A DNA stretch of 64,000 bases from Nanobdellota archaeon (GCA_021807125.1 JAKAPK010000001.1:246354-310353), one strand, 5' to 3'. Positions 44,619 to 53,726 are shown, numbered from the stretch's first letter. Program-made: numbers and translations. The notes: a model not told the origin generated them from the letters alone.

Positions 44619-45530
44619 TTATACCTTGTCCAGCCATTCATCAAAATCTGATTCCTGCCCGGATATAACTCGATTATAGAAGTTCTTCAATTTTTCATAT
44701 ACCTGCGCATTTTTAACATTAAGTTTTCTGCTGTCTATTTCTGAAACAAATTTCAAACCAGCTGCCGTGCCCGTTAAGAACGCCTCATCCGCACTCATTA
44801 GTTCCTCCGTAGTGATGTCAGTTTCTGCTACAGGTATATTCAATTTTTTGGCTATCGTTATTATACTGTCACGTGTTATCCCCTCGAGTATGCCTGCAGA
44901 TAATGGGGGTGTCTTCAAATTCCCATTCTCGACTATGAATAGATTTTCACCGGTGCATTCTGCAACTGTCCCTTTTGTATTAAGGAGTATTGCCTCTTCG
45001 TAGCCCCTTTCTATTGCTTGGCGTTTTGCAAGGCTGGAATTGGCATAATTTGCCGTGCATTTTGCATATTGCGGTAGACTCTCGTTAGGTATCTTCCGCC
45101 AGGAGGATACTGTGCATCTTACGCCCTCATCTTTACCTTCCTTTCCAAGATAGCTTGGCCACATCCAGACCATTATTGCTGTCTCCACCGGATTACCTGA
45201 AGCATTTAGTCCGAGTGCACCAGTTCCATAATACACTAGTGGACGAATGTAAAAGTCCTTTGAACCGTTTTCTCTTACTACTTGTTTGCACGCCTCAATT
45301 ATTTGAGTCTCTGTGTAGGGTATTATCAAGTTATATTCTTTGGCACTATTGAATAAACGTGACACGTGTTCCTTAAGTCTAAATACTATAAGTCCTTTTT
45401 TGGCTTTGAAACAGCGTATTCCCTCGAAAACTGCGGTGGAATAATGCAATGAATATGTAAACAGCGATGCACTCACTTTATTTGCATCCAAAATCTGGCC
45501 GTTTAACCAGAGTTTAGAGCCAAATTCCAT
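44619..45530 (-). CDS. ilvE: Branched-chain amino acid aminotransferase
   Basis: 303 aa, fold-type IV PLP enzyme. Motifs: FTYSLHYSTAVFEGIRCF, the catalytic-Lys segment PQYAKCTANYANSSLAKRQAIERGYEEAILLN, GTVAECTGENLFIVENG, LEGITRDSIITIAKKL and the phosphate-binding DEAFLTGTAAGLKFVSEID. It transfers amino groups between Leu/Ile/Val and 2-oxoglutarate. No other branched-chain biosynthesis gene is nearby, so it may act alone on salvaged keto or amino acids (inference). Confidence 0.93.
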   Translation of the reverse strand: MEFGSKLWLNGQILDANKVSASLFTYSLHYSTAVFEGIRCFKAKKGLIVFRLKEHVSRLFNSAKEYNLIIPYTETQIIEACKQVVRENGSKDFYIRPLVYYGTGALGLNASGNPVETAIMVWMWPSYLGKEGKDEGVRCTVSSWRKIPNESLPQYAKCTANYANSSLAKRQAIERGYEEAILLNTKGTVAECTGENLFIVENGNLKTPPLSAGILEGITRDSIITIAKKLNIPVAETDITTEELMSADEAFLTGTAAGLKFVSEIDSRKLNVKNAQVYEKLKNFYNRVISGQESDFDEWLDKV

Positions 45531-45582
45531 ATCGATGTAGATATTAAATTGCTATAATATAAAAAGTATTTGGTATAGAAAC

Positions 45583-46662
45583 TTAGTGAGACCTGACGGT
45601 AGATTCGTAAATTTTTTTATATTCATCGTTCAACTTAACGGTGTCTACGCTAAGGAGCCTGTTAAAGCGATAATTCTTTATTGCTTGGGATAGAAACATG
45701 TATCCCATACCGGCAAAAATCGCCGTAGTGAATATGCTGTTTAAAGTCACATCTGATAGATATCCTGGTGGGGGTGGAAGATTGAATTTTATCTGAATTT
45801 GATAATACAAAGGTTCGTTCATTAAATCTGATAAAAACATGTGCAGTTGTATCGGAGTTCTCTTTCCACCGGGCAATGTGCTCTCACCTGGCAGAGATAT
45901 CAAAGGTATAAAACCAGTTCCTTGCATGTCTGAAATCGAGATTATTAAAGCCACATAACCACTGATTACTGTAATCAGTCTCTTGGCATAATACCTAAAT
46001 GAGTCAGAAACTCCATCAAATAGAGCATCCATTCTTGTTAATTTATCCTTAAAGGGGTGAGTCGAAAAAACACGGGCAGTCTCGTTACGTTTGTAACCAT
46101 AATTTGAGCCGGTGCCGCCGTTTATTACAATGGTTTTGCTCTTGTTCGCAAATGCGCCAACATAATCAAGAGCTATAACGTCTTCGCTATCAAATTTTAT
46201 CTTCTTGATGTGATCTGATACGTTTATAAGATAACTAAGAACTAGTCCACCCATTTGTCTTGGTGAAAGAGGAAGATTTCTAAAGGGCGGTTCTCTTTTT
46301 ATATTATCTGGAAGAAAATTGGATTCGTATCTCCTTGTAAAATCGTTTTTACGGAGCGTATCGTGCAGCAGAGGGGCGGCTGTTTTTACGTCTTCAGCAC
46401 GCATATGCCTAAATACTTCCTTGTCCAATACTGCCTCTAAGGTTTCATAAAATTTGTCAACTGCTTCTTCCGATCCGAATTCCAAATCTTTACATTTAGA
46501 TATGGCGTCTGAATATATCAAAAGCGCAGCTTTCGTACCAAATTCGATACGTGAACATATATTTTTTCTATAAATTTTTATATTATCAGCTGATTTTCGT
46601 CTTTCTAGCAGTTTCTGCAATAGACTTGGTTTATTTGTGGCATCTGTTTTTTTATCTAACAT
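45583..46662 (-). CDS. Unknown protein with two C-terminal membrane segments, 359 aa
   Basis: Not recognised. A long soluble N-terminal part (~210 aa, helical: RIEFGTKAALLIYSDAISKCKDLEFGSEEAVDKFYETLEAVLDKEV) precedes two hydrophobic segments (RLITVISGYVALIISISDM and LNSIFTTAIFAGMGYMFLSQAI) with a ~75-residue, proline-rich loop between (IPLISLPGESTLPGGKRTPIQLH...FNLPPPPGYL). This suggests a hairpin in the membrane with an exported loop and both ends inside. AT-rich flanks; divergent from the RHH-containing gene at 46799. Confidence 0.7.
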   Translation of the reverse strand: MLDKKTDATNKPSLLQKLLERRKSADNIKIYRKNICSRIEFGTKAALLIYSDAISKCKDLEFGSEEAVDKFYETLEAVLDKEVFRHMRAEDVKTAAPLLHDTLRKNDFTRRYESNFLPDNIKREPPFRNLPLSPRQMGGLVLSYLINVSDHIKKIKFDSEDVIALDYVGAFANKSKTIVINGGTGSNYGYKRNETARVFSTHPFKDKLTRMDALFDGVSDSFRYYAKRLITVISGYVALIISISDMQGTGFIPLISLPGESTLPGGKRTPIQLHMFLSDLMNEPLYYQIQIKFNLPPPPGYLSDVTLNSIFTTAIFAGMGYMFLSQAIKNYRFNRLLSVDTVKLNDEYKKIYESTVRSH

Positions 46663-46798
46663 ACAAACATAAAGAAACTATAAATTATATAAAGATTTAA
46701 CTAAAAAGTTGCAATTAATATGATATTTAATATTGATTTTAATTTTTTATGTACGTGATACGGTTTACACTTAAATTAGTTAATGGACATAGATATAT

Positions 46799-47284
46799 AT
46801 GAAAGACAAAATAAGCATCACCCTTGATGAAAAATTAATGAAGTATATCGATATAATACGCGGTGACATTCCGAGGAGCAAATTTATTGAAAATTACCTC
46901 AGAGACAGTAGTGGGTTGTTTGAAGCAGTTTGGATCTTCTCAGATGAGCTAAAAAAAGTAAATTGGAGATCGCAATTTTCTGCACATACTTCTCAACCGT
47001 TGGGTAAACCTTTACACAAGCATGAGGGATTTATAGGGATAGTTCCTAATGAAATAAAATTTTATGACGGGCAGCTATTACCCTTATTTAATGTAGCTAA
47101 AAAAGATGCTAAAAAAATAAAAGTCGGATACGATGATAATTTTAAAAGATTCGGAGATTCGCGTGGATTAATGCCTCCGCTACATTTCTCATTTGATAAA
47201 AAAACGATCTATATATTCACGAGACAAATTGGAAAAGTGTTTTTCACGGGAAACGATGAAGAAATTTTAAGAAAGGTAAAGTAG
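46799..47284 (+). CDS. Ribbon-helix-helix protein fused to an unknown (possibly PH-like) domain
   Basis: 161 aa. Residues 1-40 (KDKISITLDEKLMKYIDIIRGDIPRSKFIENYLRD) match the RHH DNA-binding fold of CopG/Arc-type regulators: a beta strand with alternating residues, then two helices with a G-x-P-R-S turn. The remaining ~115 residues are beta-rich (HEGFIGIVPNEIKFYDGQLLPLF..KIKVGYDDNFKRFG....HFSFDKKTIYIFTRQIGKVFFTG), compatible with a PH/GRAM-like or other small barrel that could sense a ligand. The combination is unusual. AT-rich upstream region, probably its own operator. Confidence 0.6.
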   Translation: MKDKISITLDEKLMKYIDIIRGDIPRSKFIENYLRDSSGLFEAVWIFSDELKKVNWRSQFSAHTSQPLGKPLHKHEGFIGIVPNEIKFYDGQLLPLFNVAKKDAKKIKVGYDDNFKRFGDSRGLMPPLHFSFDKKTIYIFTRQIGKVFFTGNDEEILRKVK

Positions 47285-47425
47285 ACTGCACATTTTCACG
47301 AGCAAATAAGCTGTTGATTTAATTCTTAAAAAGAAAATGCGCAGCGGCATCTTCAATTAAATGTACCATATAATGATACGCGATTAAATAACCATTAAAT
47401 ATAATGCAGTAATTATATAAACAAT

Positions 47426-50400
47426 ATGCCTAAATCACAATCTGCCTTAGAATATATGATGACTTATGGCTGGGCAATCCTGATAATAGTCCTTATAGCG
47501 GCGATACTTTTCTCCTTTGGTATATTCAATCCTTCGACCAGCGTTACAAACGCCCCTCTGATAACAGGTTTCTCCGATATTCCAGTAACTACAGCGGTGG
47601 CTAATAATAGCTTCTTCAAGATAACTCTGTCAAACCAGTATGGGCAGACAGTAAGGCTAAACAACGCAACTATGCTCTTTGGAAGCACAACGTTCACGAA
47701 AAACAACTGCACGAACATCGTGTTAACAGCTGGACAGTACGCAAGCTGCTACGTTGAAGGAACTTTCTCAGGAAGCACGATATCCGTAGTTGGGACGATA
47801 TTTTATACCATAATCGACAGCAATTTTAACACGTCTACGACAGGAACTATAAGGGTTCAGAATAGCGGCGAGCCGTTATACCCTGCAAGTGTAGCGATGT
47901 GTTCTCTTAGTTATTTACTTAATAAGACAAGTGATAATAAATCTGGAGTTAATTTAGACAATGTAAGCTGGAAGATAGCCAATGCCGGTGAATTTGCTGT
48001 AGTAATGGCTGCCAGTGGCGCTAAATTGTTCGGTGGAAGTTTTAAGATTCCTTCTGGTTGCTATTTCGCAGAACAGAAATCTGACTCATCGAATTCAAGT
48101 ATAGTCATCTGTCCTAATCAATCTCCTGGCAGTTACAGTGTGAATGTCACGAATAACGGTGATTCTGTAGCTTTAGCTGCTTACATATTCCATGGGCCTA
48201 TGTGTTACTATTCTATCAACGGCACGACAGGAGGAACTATACTAAAGTCCTCTTTGCCAGCTGGCGCCAGCCTCTATCTATGTGATGCAGCTTCAAATAC
48301 TGCCTCTGATTTTCTTAATTCTTCTGTGACGGATGTGAACGCTACAAACGCTGAAATAGGCCATCAAACGGGCAATATCTGCTATGGTATAGACCCGACT
48401 ATGCCGGTATTCGGACAAAGCTTATCGTTTATAAGTCTGAATAGTAGTTTCGCTAACGTCACGACATTCTCCGAAACCGGACTGCCTTCAAATATCAAGT
48501 GGAATGTTACTTATGACGGAACACTAAAGGGTACTAAATCGCCGGCGAATATAATATTTGTTACATTACCAGGTAACTATTCATATTCTGCAACAGCTCT
48601 GAGCAACTCTTCATCAAATTGCACCTCTGTATATACTCCTTCAGCGGCTTCAGGATATGATGTCTCTGGCACGCCAAAAAGTATAATATTTTCTACTTCC
48701 ACATCTTGCTCTACGACTTTCAGCGAGAGCGGGCTGCCCAGTGGCTCTCTGTGGAACGTTACCTATAGTTCTGTATATAATGCTTCTACCGCAGTAAACG
48801 TAACCGCAACTACTACCGTAGGTATACACAGCTTTGCGCTATACCGACAGGATGTGAACGGCTGTGTATATATACCGCTCAATTCTTCCTCACTTCAGCC
48901 CATGTTCAGCGGAAATCTGAAGGCTGGTGCTTTCCAAAAAGTGAAGTATAACCTTACTTACTGTCTTACGACCTTTGACGAATCCGGTCTTCCTTTAAGT
49001 ACTATCTGGAATGTGACATTCAATGGGACATTACAGCAGTCAACGTCAACTAAAATAATATTCAATACTACTAATAGATCACTTCCCTTTTTGACTCATA
49101 TCGCATACAGTGGCGGAACACCATACTGTCAGGCGCCGGTTTCAGGAAACTTATTTGCTGGGTCTATTATTACAGTTACTTATTCGTCTACGTGTATCAC
49201 GACTACTTTCACTGAAACAGGTTTGAAATCAGGTAAAATCTGGTCGGCGGTCTACGATAACGAATCAAATACTTCTTCTGATAGCGTTATAACGCTAAGA
49301 TCGATACCTGGAACTTTTGCATTCACGATACCAGCCCAATTTAATTCTTCTTCTGTTTGTGAGATGGCTTTACTTTCTTCAAACAGCTCCGGCAGACTGG
49401 TAGCAGGTTCCACAAAATCAGAAACATTCAATGAAACTTGTGCTATATATTCCAATGAACATATAATTGCGGGACAAAAGATAGTCTATAACTGGTCTAG
49501 TTCGGTTGTACCGGACTTGTATTATCCAACGAATGGCATTATGTATACTGAACACCCTATAAACAGCAGCTGGCGTGAGTGGTACGAAGTAAATGGCACT
49601 TATATACAATATATATCATCACCATTTAAACCCCCTGCTGAGTTTATTAGAACTTGCCCATCCGAGTGTCCGGCTGCGGGAGTAATCGGCACGGAAGGTT
49701 ACTTCTTTGACAGTAATACTGGCTATATCTACTCATCAAAGGGAGAGATATTCAATGGAAGCAGCACGTCGTTTCTAGGTTTTGATAACGGTTTTGGCCT
49801 GACAAAAATCCCGTATGATTTCAGCGTAATAAACAATTCGGGATATGTCTACTTACCGAACCCGAATGGACAAATATCCTTGATAAATAAAAAAACCCTG
49901 TTAACAAATATAACGGTAGGCAACTTCTCCAGGCTTTCTACTCCTTATTATGGCAATGGCGATCAATATGCTGGTGAACAAACAGGTTTGACTATGGATA
50001 ATGTTAATAACTATACCTATGTTATTGCCTTTCCTTTAAACAGGACGCTGGTGATTAGTGGTACTTCGGTAATCGCAAATCTGTCGATGATAAGGCCTTT
50101 GTATGACATAGTCGATACATTCCATAATTATGTATATGTAATAGATGGATTAAATGGAACCAATATAGACATATTAAGCGGTACAAGTGTCATCGGGAGC
50201 TTAACTGTAGACAAAACATTGGATGTTTGTTCACCTCCTTTCTCCGCTACTAAGAGTAGCTGTATGTATTCAGCATCAAATCCAATTTATAACCCTGGCA
50301 ATCACTTATTATATGTTGCCACTGAGGGAGGCTATACAAATATAATAAACGGCACGTTACTTGTAGGGAACGTATCCTCTCTAAACCCAAAAAATACAAC

Positions 50401-50731
50401 TATAACCGGTTTAGGATATGATGCAGCCAAAAGTTACGTTTACGTCGGAAGCAGGGGTTATAATTCCAATTCTAGTGGGACTTACTATCACGACTATATC
50501 ACAGTGATAAATGGCACCAAGGGAATAGCAAATATAACTGTAACCACGGGCGCAAAAGGCAGTGGAATACAAGCTCTTGGTCAACAGATATACGATCCCT
50601 CGAATGGGTTCATGTACATTGGTGACCCGCAGGATAACCAAACGATAATAATGAATCAAACGACGATAGTAGAACGACTCCCGTTAACACTGAGCGGTGC
50701 CACTCTTGTTGGCAAATACTACGAAGTATAA
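47426..50731 (+). CDS. Large class III signal-peptide surface protein with four ESGLP repeats and propeller-like C-terminus
   Basis: 1101 aa. Begins MPKSQSALEYMMTYGWAILIIVLIAAILFSFGIFNPS (prepilin-type; cleavage before Q-S-A-L-E). Residues ~40-345 form Cys-containing, N-glycosylation-rich beta domains. Four repeats follow near residues 349, 434, 518 and 595 (SETGLPSNIKWNVTYDG, SESGLPSGSLWNVTYSS, DESGLPLSTIWNVTFNG, TETGLKSGKIWSAVYDN), ~80 residues apart. The last ~400 residues hold propeller-like strands (FSVINNSGYVYLPNPNGQISLIN; LLYVATEGGYTNIINGT; YVYVGSRGYN). Together with 36718 and 40404 it makes up a modular surface-protein family, likely glycosylated by AglB. Confidence 0.85.
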   Translation: MPKSQSALEYMMTYGWAILIIVLIAAILFSFGIFNPSTSVTNAPLITGFSDIPVTTAVANNSFFKITLSNQYGQTVRLNNATMLFGSTTFTKNNCTNIVLTAGQYASCYVEGTFSGSTISVVGTIFYTIIDSNFNTSTTGTIRVQNSGEPLYPASVAMCSLSYLLNKTSDNKSGVNLDNVSWKIANAGEFAVVMAASGAKLFGGSFKIPSGCYFAEQKSDSSNSSIVICPNQSPGSYSVNVTNNGDSVALAAYIFHGPMCYYSINGTTGGTILKSSLPAGASLYLCDAASNTASDFLNSSVTDVNATNAEIGHQTGNICYGIDPTMPVFGQSLSFISLNSSFANVTTFSETGLPSNIKWNVTYDGTLKGTKSPANIIFVTLPGNYSYSATALSNSSSNCTSVYTPSAASGYDVSGTPKSIIFSTSTSCSTTFSESGLPSGSLWNVTYSSVYNASTAVNVTATTTVGIHSFALYRQDVNGCVYIPLNSSSLQPMFSGNLKAGAFQKVKYNLTYCLTTFDESGLPLSTIWNVTFNGTLQQSTSTKIIFNTTNRSLPFLTHIAYSGGTPYCQAPVSGNLFAGSIITVTYSSTCITTTFTETGLKSGKIWSAVYDNESNTSSDSVITLRSIPGTFAFTIPAQFNSSSVCEMALLSSNSSGRLVAGSTKSETFNETCAIYSNEHIIAGQKIVYNWSSSVVPDLYYPTNGIMYTEHPINSSWREWYEVNGTYIQYISSPFKPPAEFIRTCPSECPAAGVIGTEGYFFDSNTGYIYSSKGEIFNGSSTSFLGFDNGFGLTKIPYDFSVINNSGYVYLPNPNGQISLINKKTLLTNITVGNFSRLSTPYYGNGDQYAGEQTGLTMDNVNNYTYVIAFPLNRTLVISGTSVIANLSMIRPLYDIVDTFHNYVYVIDGLNGTNIDILSGTSVIGSLTVDKTLDVCSPPFSATKSSCMYSASNPIYNPGNHLLYVATEGGYTNIINGTLLVGNVSSLNPKNTTITGLGYDAAKSYVYVGSRGYNSNSSGTYYHDYITVINGTKGIANITVTTGAKGSGIQALGQQIYDPSNGFMYIGDPQDNQTIIMNQTTIVERLPLTLSGATLVGKYYEV

Positions 50732-51153
50732 TTTTGCGGCATAAAAAATTTGTGAGTATCACCGCATAATAACGAAGAAAAAACGCTTGGATTTTTGTTA
50801 AATTTTGTATTTTTGTGTGTTAGTTTTTAAAAGTATGATTTATCCTACTTATCTTACTATTAAAGATTATCAGATATCCCCTCTTATATTTAACAATATT
50901 ATTATAATATCATATTATTAAATAATAAATAAAATATTATAATATTATTATAGATGCTTTAATTTTTTCTATTTTATATATTTTATAAATTATATTATTT
51001 TAGTAATTATATTAATATATATAAATATTAGTTTTATATTATTATTTATATTAATTAATCCATAGTGCGAAGATTTATTTACTGCAAAAAGGTAAAAGTA
51101 TTTATATAAATAACTTCTAATAATTATTATAGTGTAAAATTGGGGGTAATATT
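50732..51153. other. 422-bp gene-free stretch with an extremely AT-rich core
   Basis: 50881-51060 is built almost only of A and T (runs like AATATTATTATAATATCATATTATTAAATAATAAATAAAATATTATAATATTATTATAG), with many short inverted repeats. The left part contains TTATCCTACTTATCTTACT (50840-50858), whose first ten bases recur as an arm of the 20-bp palindrome at 57698. The right end carries the promoter of the gene at 51154 (GGTAAAAG-TATTTATATA). No ORF or RNA gene is recognisable. It marks the change from housekeeping to accessory genes. A DNA-unwinding or partition site is possible but unproven. Confidence 0.6.
51099..51108 (+). promoter_or_regulatory. TATA-type promoter before the gene at 51154
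   Basis: AAAAG followed by TATTTATATA, 46-55 bp before the ATG, with a GGGGGT ribosome-binding site at 51142-51147, so this message would have a short leader. The downstream ACTTCTAATAATTATT is shared with the region before 14464. Confidence 0.55.
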
Positions 51154-51645
51154 ATGGCATATGAAGGAACAATTCATTCGAGAGAAGTTGTAAAGTCAAA
51201 TGGCTTCCCGGTGAAGCTTTACAATTTTAAATCAGCTTTTGCAAGTGAAGCGTTTCCCGATAGACGTTCGTCAGCCCAGCATTTGCTCGAGATATTAAAC
51301 AAAGAATTAACTGAAAATTCTAGAAAACGTTATTCTCATGGCATAGCAGGAGCATGGGGCTTCAAATCTGAATCTTCTCATTCTGGAGTGGACGATCGAT
51401 ACGGCGTCAAGGCAATGGATCTTTTTTTGTATTCACGTGAACCTAACTGGAAAACAAATCCCGTAATGTTGGCTTCGGTGTACAATGATGGTTCTCTTGT
51501 TAAAACGCCTTCAGAAACAACTTGCGAGACGATGACTATAATATTGGGCGAAGAAGGAAAGCTCAGGAGAAGATGCCAAAATCTGGATGAATTCATTGGA
51601 TCATGGCCCGATATACAACCACTTGGGCCTACGAACAGCGAATAG
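51154..51645 (+). CDS. Unknown soluble protein, 163 aa
   Basis: Not recognised. No membrane segment. Ser/Arg-rich first half (FPDRRSSAQHLLEILNKELTENSRKRYSHGIAGAWGF) and a beta-like middle (YGVKAMDLFLYSREPNWKTNPVMLASVYNDGSL). It is preceded by a strong GGGGGT site and a good TATA box, which argues for real expression. First gene after the AT-rich stretch and followed by the S66 peptidase gene on the same strand (58-bp gap). Confidence 0.6.
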   Translation: MAYEGTIHSREVVKSNGFPVKLYNFKSAFASEAFPDRRSSAQHLLEILNKELTENSRKRYSHGIAGAWGFKSESSHSGVDDRYGVKAMDLFLYSREPNWKTNPVMLASVYNDGSLVKTPSETTCETMTIILGEEGKLRRRCQNLDEFIGSWPDIQPLGPTNSE

Positions 51646-51702
51646 ATTCTCAAATAGATTGTTATAGAAACATTATTAATGCGATGACTGTTTTGCTGTC
51701 AT

Positions 51703-52680
51703 ATGATAGCACCGAAATTAAAAGCTGGAGACGGAGTAAGGATAATCGCGCCTGCAAGAAGCAGGAAACTGCCATTCATAAGCGATGATATAAAAAAAGA
51801 TGCGCTCCAAAATCTTGAGAAACTCGGCTTAAGTGTAAGTTTTGGAAAACATATAGATGAAGTAGACGAATTTTATTCTACAAGCGTAGAACACCGGCTT
51901 GAAGACCTGCACGACGCATTTGCTGACAAAAACGTTAAAGCGATATTGACCGTGATAGGCGGCTTCAATTCGAACCAGCTTCTTCAATACATAGACTACA
52001 AACTAATAAAAAAGAATCCGAAGATACTTTGCGGATATTCTGATATTACAGCGCTACAACACGCTATATATAAGGAGACTGGCCTGGTTACCTATTCCGG
52101 TCCGCATTATTTCACCTTCGGGAGACCTCCGTTTTATGATTACACTGTGGATTACTTTAAGAAATGTCTTTTTGATGATAAACCTTTCGAAATAATGCCG
52201 GCTAAACTGGTCGGTGAGCATTCCTCAAAGGAGTCCATCGAAATAGAGTACCAAAATTCCGGTTTTTGGCTATTTCAGAAAGGCACTGCGAAAGGCAAAA
52301 TACTCGGTGCGAATTTGTGCACATTAAATCTCTTACAAGGTACAGAATTCATGCCCGATATACGAAATTGCATACTCTTTGTGGAGGACGATGGCGTTAG
52401 CGACAAAGTGACATTTGACAGGGACCTGCAGTCTCTCATGCAGCTGCCAGGCGCAAAGAGTATAAAGGCCCTGGTTATAGGCCGCTTTCAGAAAGAAAGC
52501 GACATAAGTATGGATATCCTAGAAAGGATAATACGCAGCAAAAAGGAACTCAAAAAGGTACCTATAATTGCAAATGTTGACTTCGGACATACATATCCTA
52601 TGATAACTTACCCAATAGGCGGAGAAGCGAGCATAAAGATTGGAAATGAATCTGCTGAACTCAAGATAATCAAGCATTAA
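51703..52680 (+). CDS. S66-family peptidase (LD-carboxypeptidase / MccF-like)
   Basis: 325 aa. Serine nucleophile in ILCGYSDITALQHAI (near residue 112), Glu in CILFVEDDGVSDKV (near 228) and His in ANVDFGHTYPMITYPIGG (near 297) make up the S66 Ser-Glu-His triad. N-terminal KAGDGVRIIAPARS and ILTVIGGFNSNQLLQYIDY are also typical. Bacterial relatives trim peptidoglycan tetrapeptides; the MccF subgroup inactivates microcin C7-type aminoacyl-nucleotide toxins. An archaeon of this type should lack peptidoglycan, so detoxification or peptide scavenging is more plausible (inference). Confidence 0.88.
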   Translation: MIAPKLKAGDGVRIIAPARSRKLPFISDDIKKDALQNLEKLGLSVSFGKHIDEVDEFYSTSVEHRLEDLHDAFADKNVKAILTVIGGFNSNQLLQYIDYKLIKKNPKILCGYSDITALQHAIYKETGLVTYSGPHYFTFGRPPFYDYTVDYFKKCLFDDKPFEIMPAKLVGEHSSKESIEIEYQNSGFWLFQKGTAKGKILGANLCTLNLLQGTEFMPDIRNCILFVEDDGVSDKVTFDRDLQSLMQLPGAKSIKALVIGRFQKESDISMDILERIIRSKKELKKVPIIANVDFGHTYPMITYPIGGEASIKIGNESAELKIIKH

Positions 52681-52717
52681 GTCGATTATTTATACAACAT
52701 GTTTTCTATACAATATT

Positions 52718-53182
52718 ATGGGGGAAATGGAAGAAGTTGGTATAAGCAGTTTAGATGAGCTTGTCGAACTTAAAAAACAGGAAGCCGTATCAAAAGGCAT
52801 ATATGAAACCGCGTACGAAGTAGCTAAAAAATACGGTAGCTTCAGAGGAGGTCATACTTTATTATATGAAGAGCGCGAGCCGAACGGCAAATTCCTCGGT
52901 ATAATCCCTAAGACTAAACGCATATTTGCCATAGAATACGATGAAGTGAGAGACCTTTACTGCGGCATTTATAGCAGGCATATGAAAATATACGAAGGAA
53001 ATAATTTGATCTTTAAAGCGGATGCAGAAGACTTTGAAGGACTGGCCCGAGTTTGGGGGTGGAGTGACCCAAAAATAGAACGTTATATATCTTCTGAAGG
53101 CTGGGAAAAGCACCTCAAAGACCTACTTTTTAATGGGCCTAAACCGTTGCAGGAAAGAGTCCGCGAGAACTTTAATCTGTAA
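52718..53182 (+). CDS. Unknown protein, 154 aa
   Basis: Not recognised. Acidic helical N-terminus (EEVGISSLDELVELKKQEAVSKGIYETAYEVAKKYGSF), a central beta-rich part (GHTLLYEEREPNGKFLGIIPKTKRIFAIEYDEVRDLYCGIYSRHMKIYEGNNLIFKA) and a helical, tryptophan-containing C-terminus (VWGWSDPKIERYISSEGWEKHLKDLLF). No membrane segments. Follows the peptidase by 37 bp and may share its transcript. Confidence 0.6.
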   Translation: MGEMEEVGISSLDELVELKKQEAVSKGIYETAYEVAKKYGSFRGGHTLLYEEREPNGKFLGIIPKTKRIFAIEYDEVRDLYCGIYSRHMKIYEGNNLIFKADAEDFEGLARVWGWSDPKIERYISSEGWEKHLKDLLFNGPKPLQERVRENFNL

Positions 53183-53264
53183 TTTCCGTCTTTTGGGAAA
53201 ATCTCACGCTTAATTTCAAATGTTTCCTTAAAGCTTTAAATCTTTTTAGTGTTTACACATCAAT

Positions 53265-53626
53265 ATGAATCGAAATATAAGCATGGAATATTCGGAAATA
53301 GCGGAAAGTTTTTCCAAGTATTTAAGTGCTGAAATGGGGAAAAAAATAGATGCGATAATTATCTATGGATCGGTTGCCAGAAAACAAGCGAAAAAGGCAA
53401 GTGATATAGACCTTATGATCGTTACCAAATACGCAAATAGCCCGGGCTTTATAAGGAAATTATATCACATAAAAGGCACATTTGAGCAGCTTGGGGATTT
53501 CAAGTTCCTAATATCACTATTTGTCATAACGCCGGAGACGTTAAAAAAGGAAAAAAAATGAATACCCCGTTTATAGCGAATGTAAAAAGCGATGCTGTAA
53601 GGCTGTATGGAAAAAAGGTCATCTAA
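53265..53626 (+). pseudogene. Minimal nucleotidyltransferase (MNT family), apparently frameshifted
   Basis: The first 98 codons encode a MNT domain: IDAIIIYGSVARKQAKKASDIDLMIV has the G-S..[AS]R...D-x-D motif. The frame stops at TGA directly after a run of eight A (GGAAAAAAAATGA). The +1 frame continues ...MNTPFIANVKSDAVRLYGKKVI and then stops. Such an N-P-F-I-A-N-V..LYG stretch is the usual C-terminus of MNT proteins, so a one-base slip in the A8 run seems to have split the gene. Translational slippage or a sequencing error at the homopolymer would restore it. MNT proteins usually pair with a HEPN toxin; only a 39-codon ORF follows. Confidence 0.6.
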
Positions 53627-53726
53627 AGGCTTGCTTGAGAGTTATTTGAATCTCGCGGATAAGACTCTCGGCTACGATTATGAGAAAAACAATAAACACA
53701 AAAATATAAAATATCTAAAGAGATAA
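53607..53726 (+). CDS. Short ORF (39 aa) after the nucleotidyltransferase, possible truncated partner
   Basis: ATG at 53607 overlaps the end of the +1 continuation of the nucleotidyltransferase. It encodes a helical, basic peptide (MEKRSSKGLLESYLNLADKT..DYEKNNKHKN). Its position is that of the HEPN partner in MNT/HEPN pairs, but the length is far too short and the HEPN R-x4-6-H motif is absent, so it would be a remnant if related at all. Confidence 0.25.
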   Translation: MEKRSSKGLLESYLNLADKTLGYDYEKNNKHKNIKYLKR

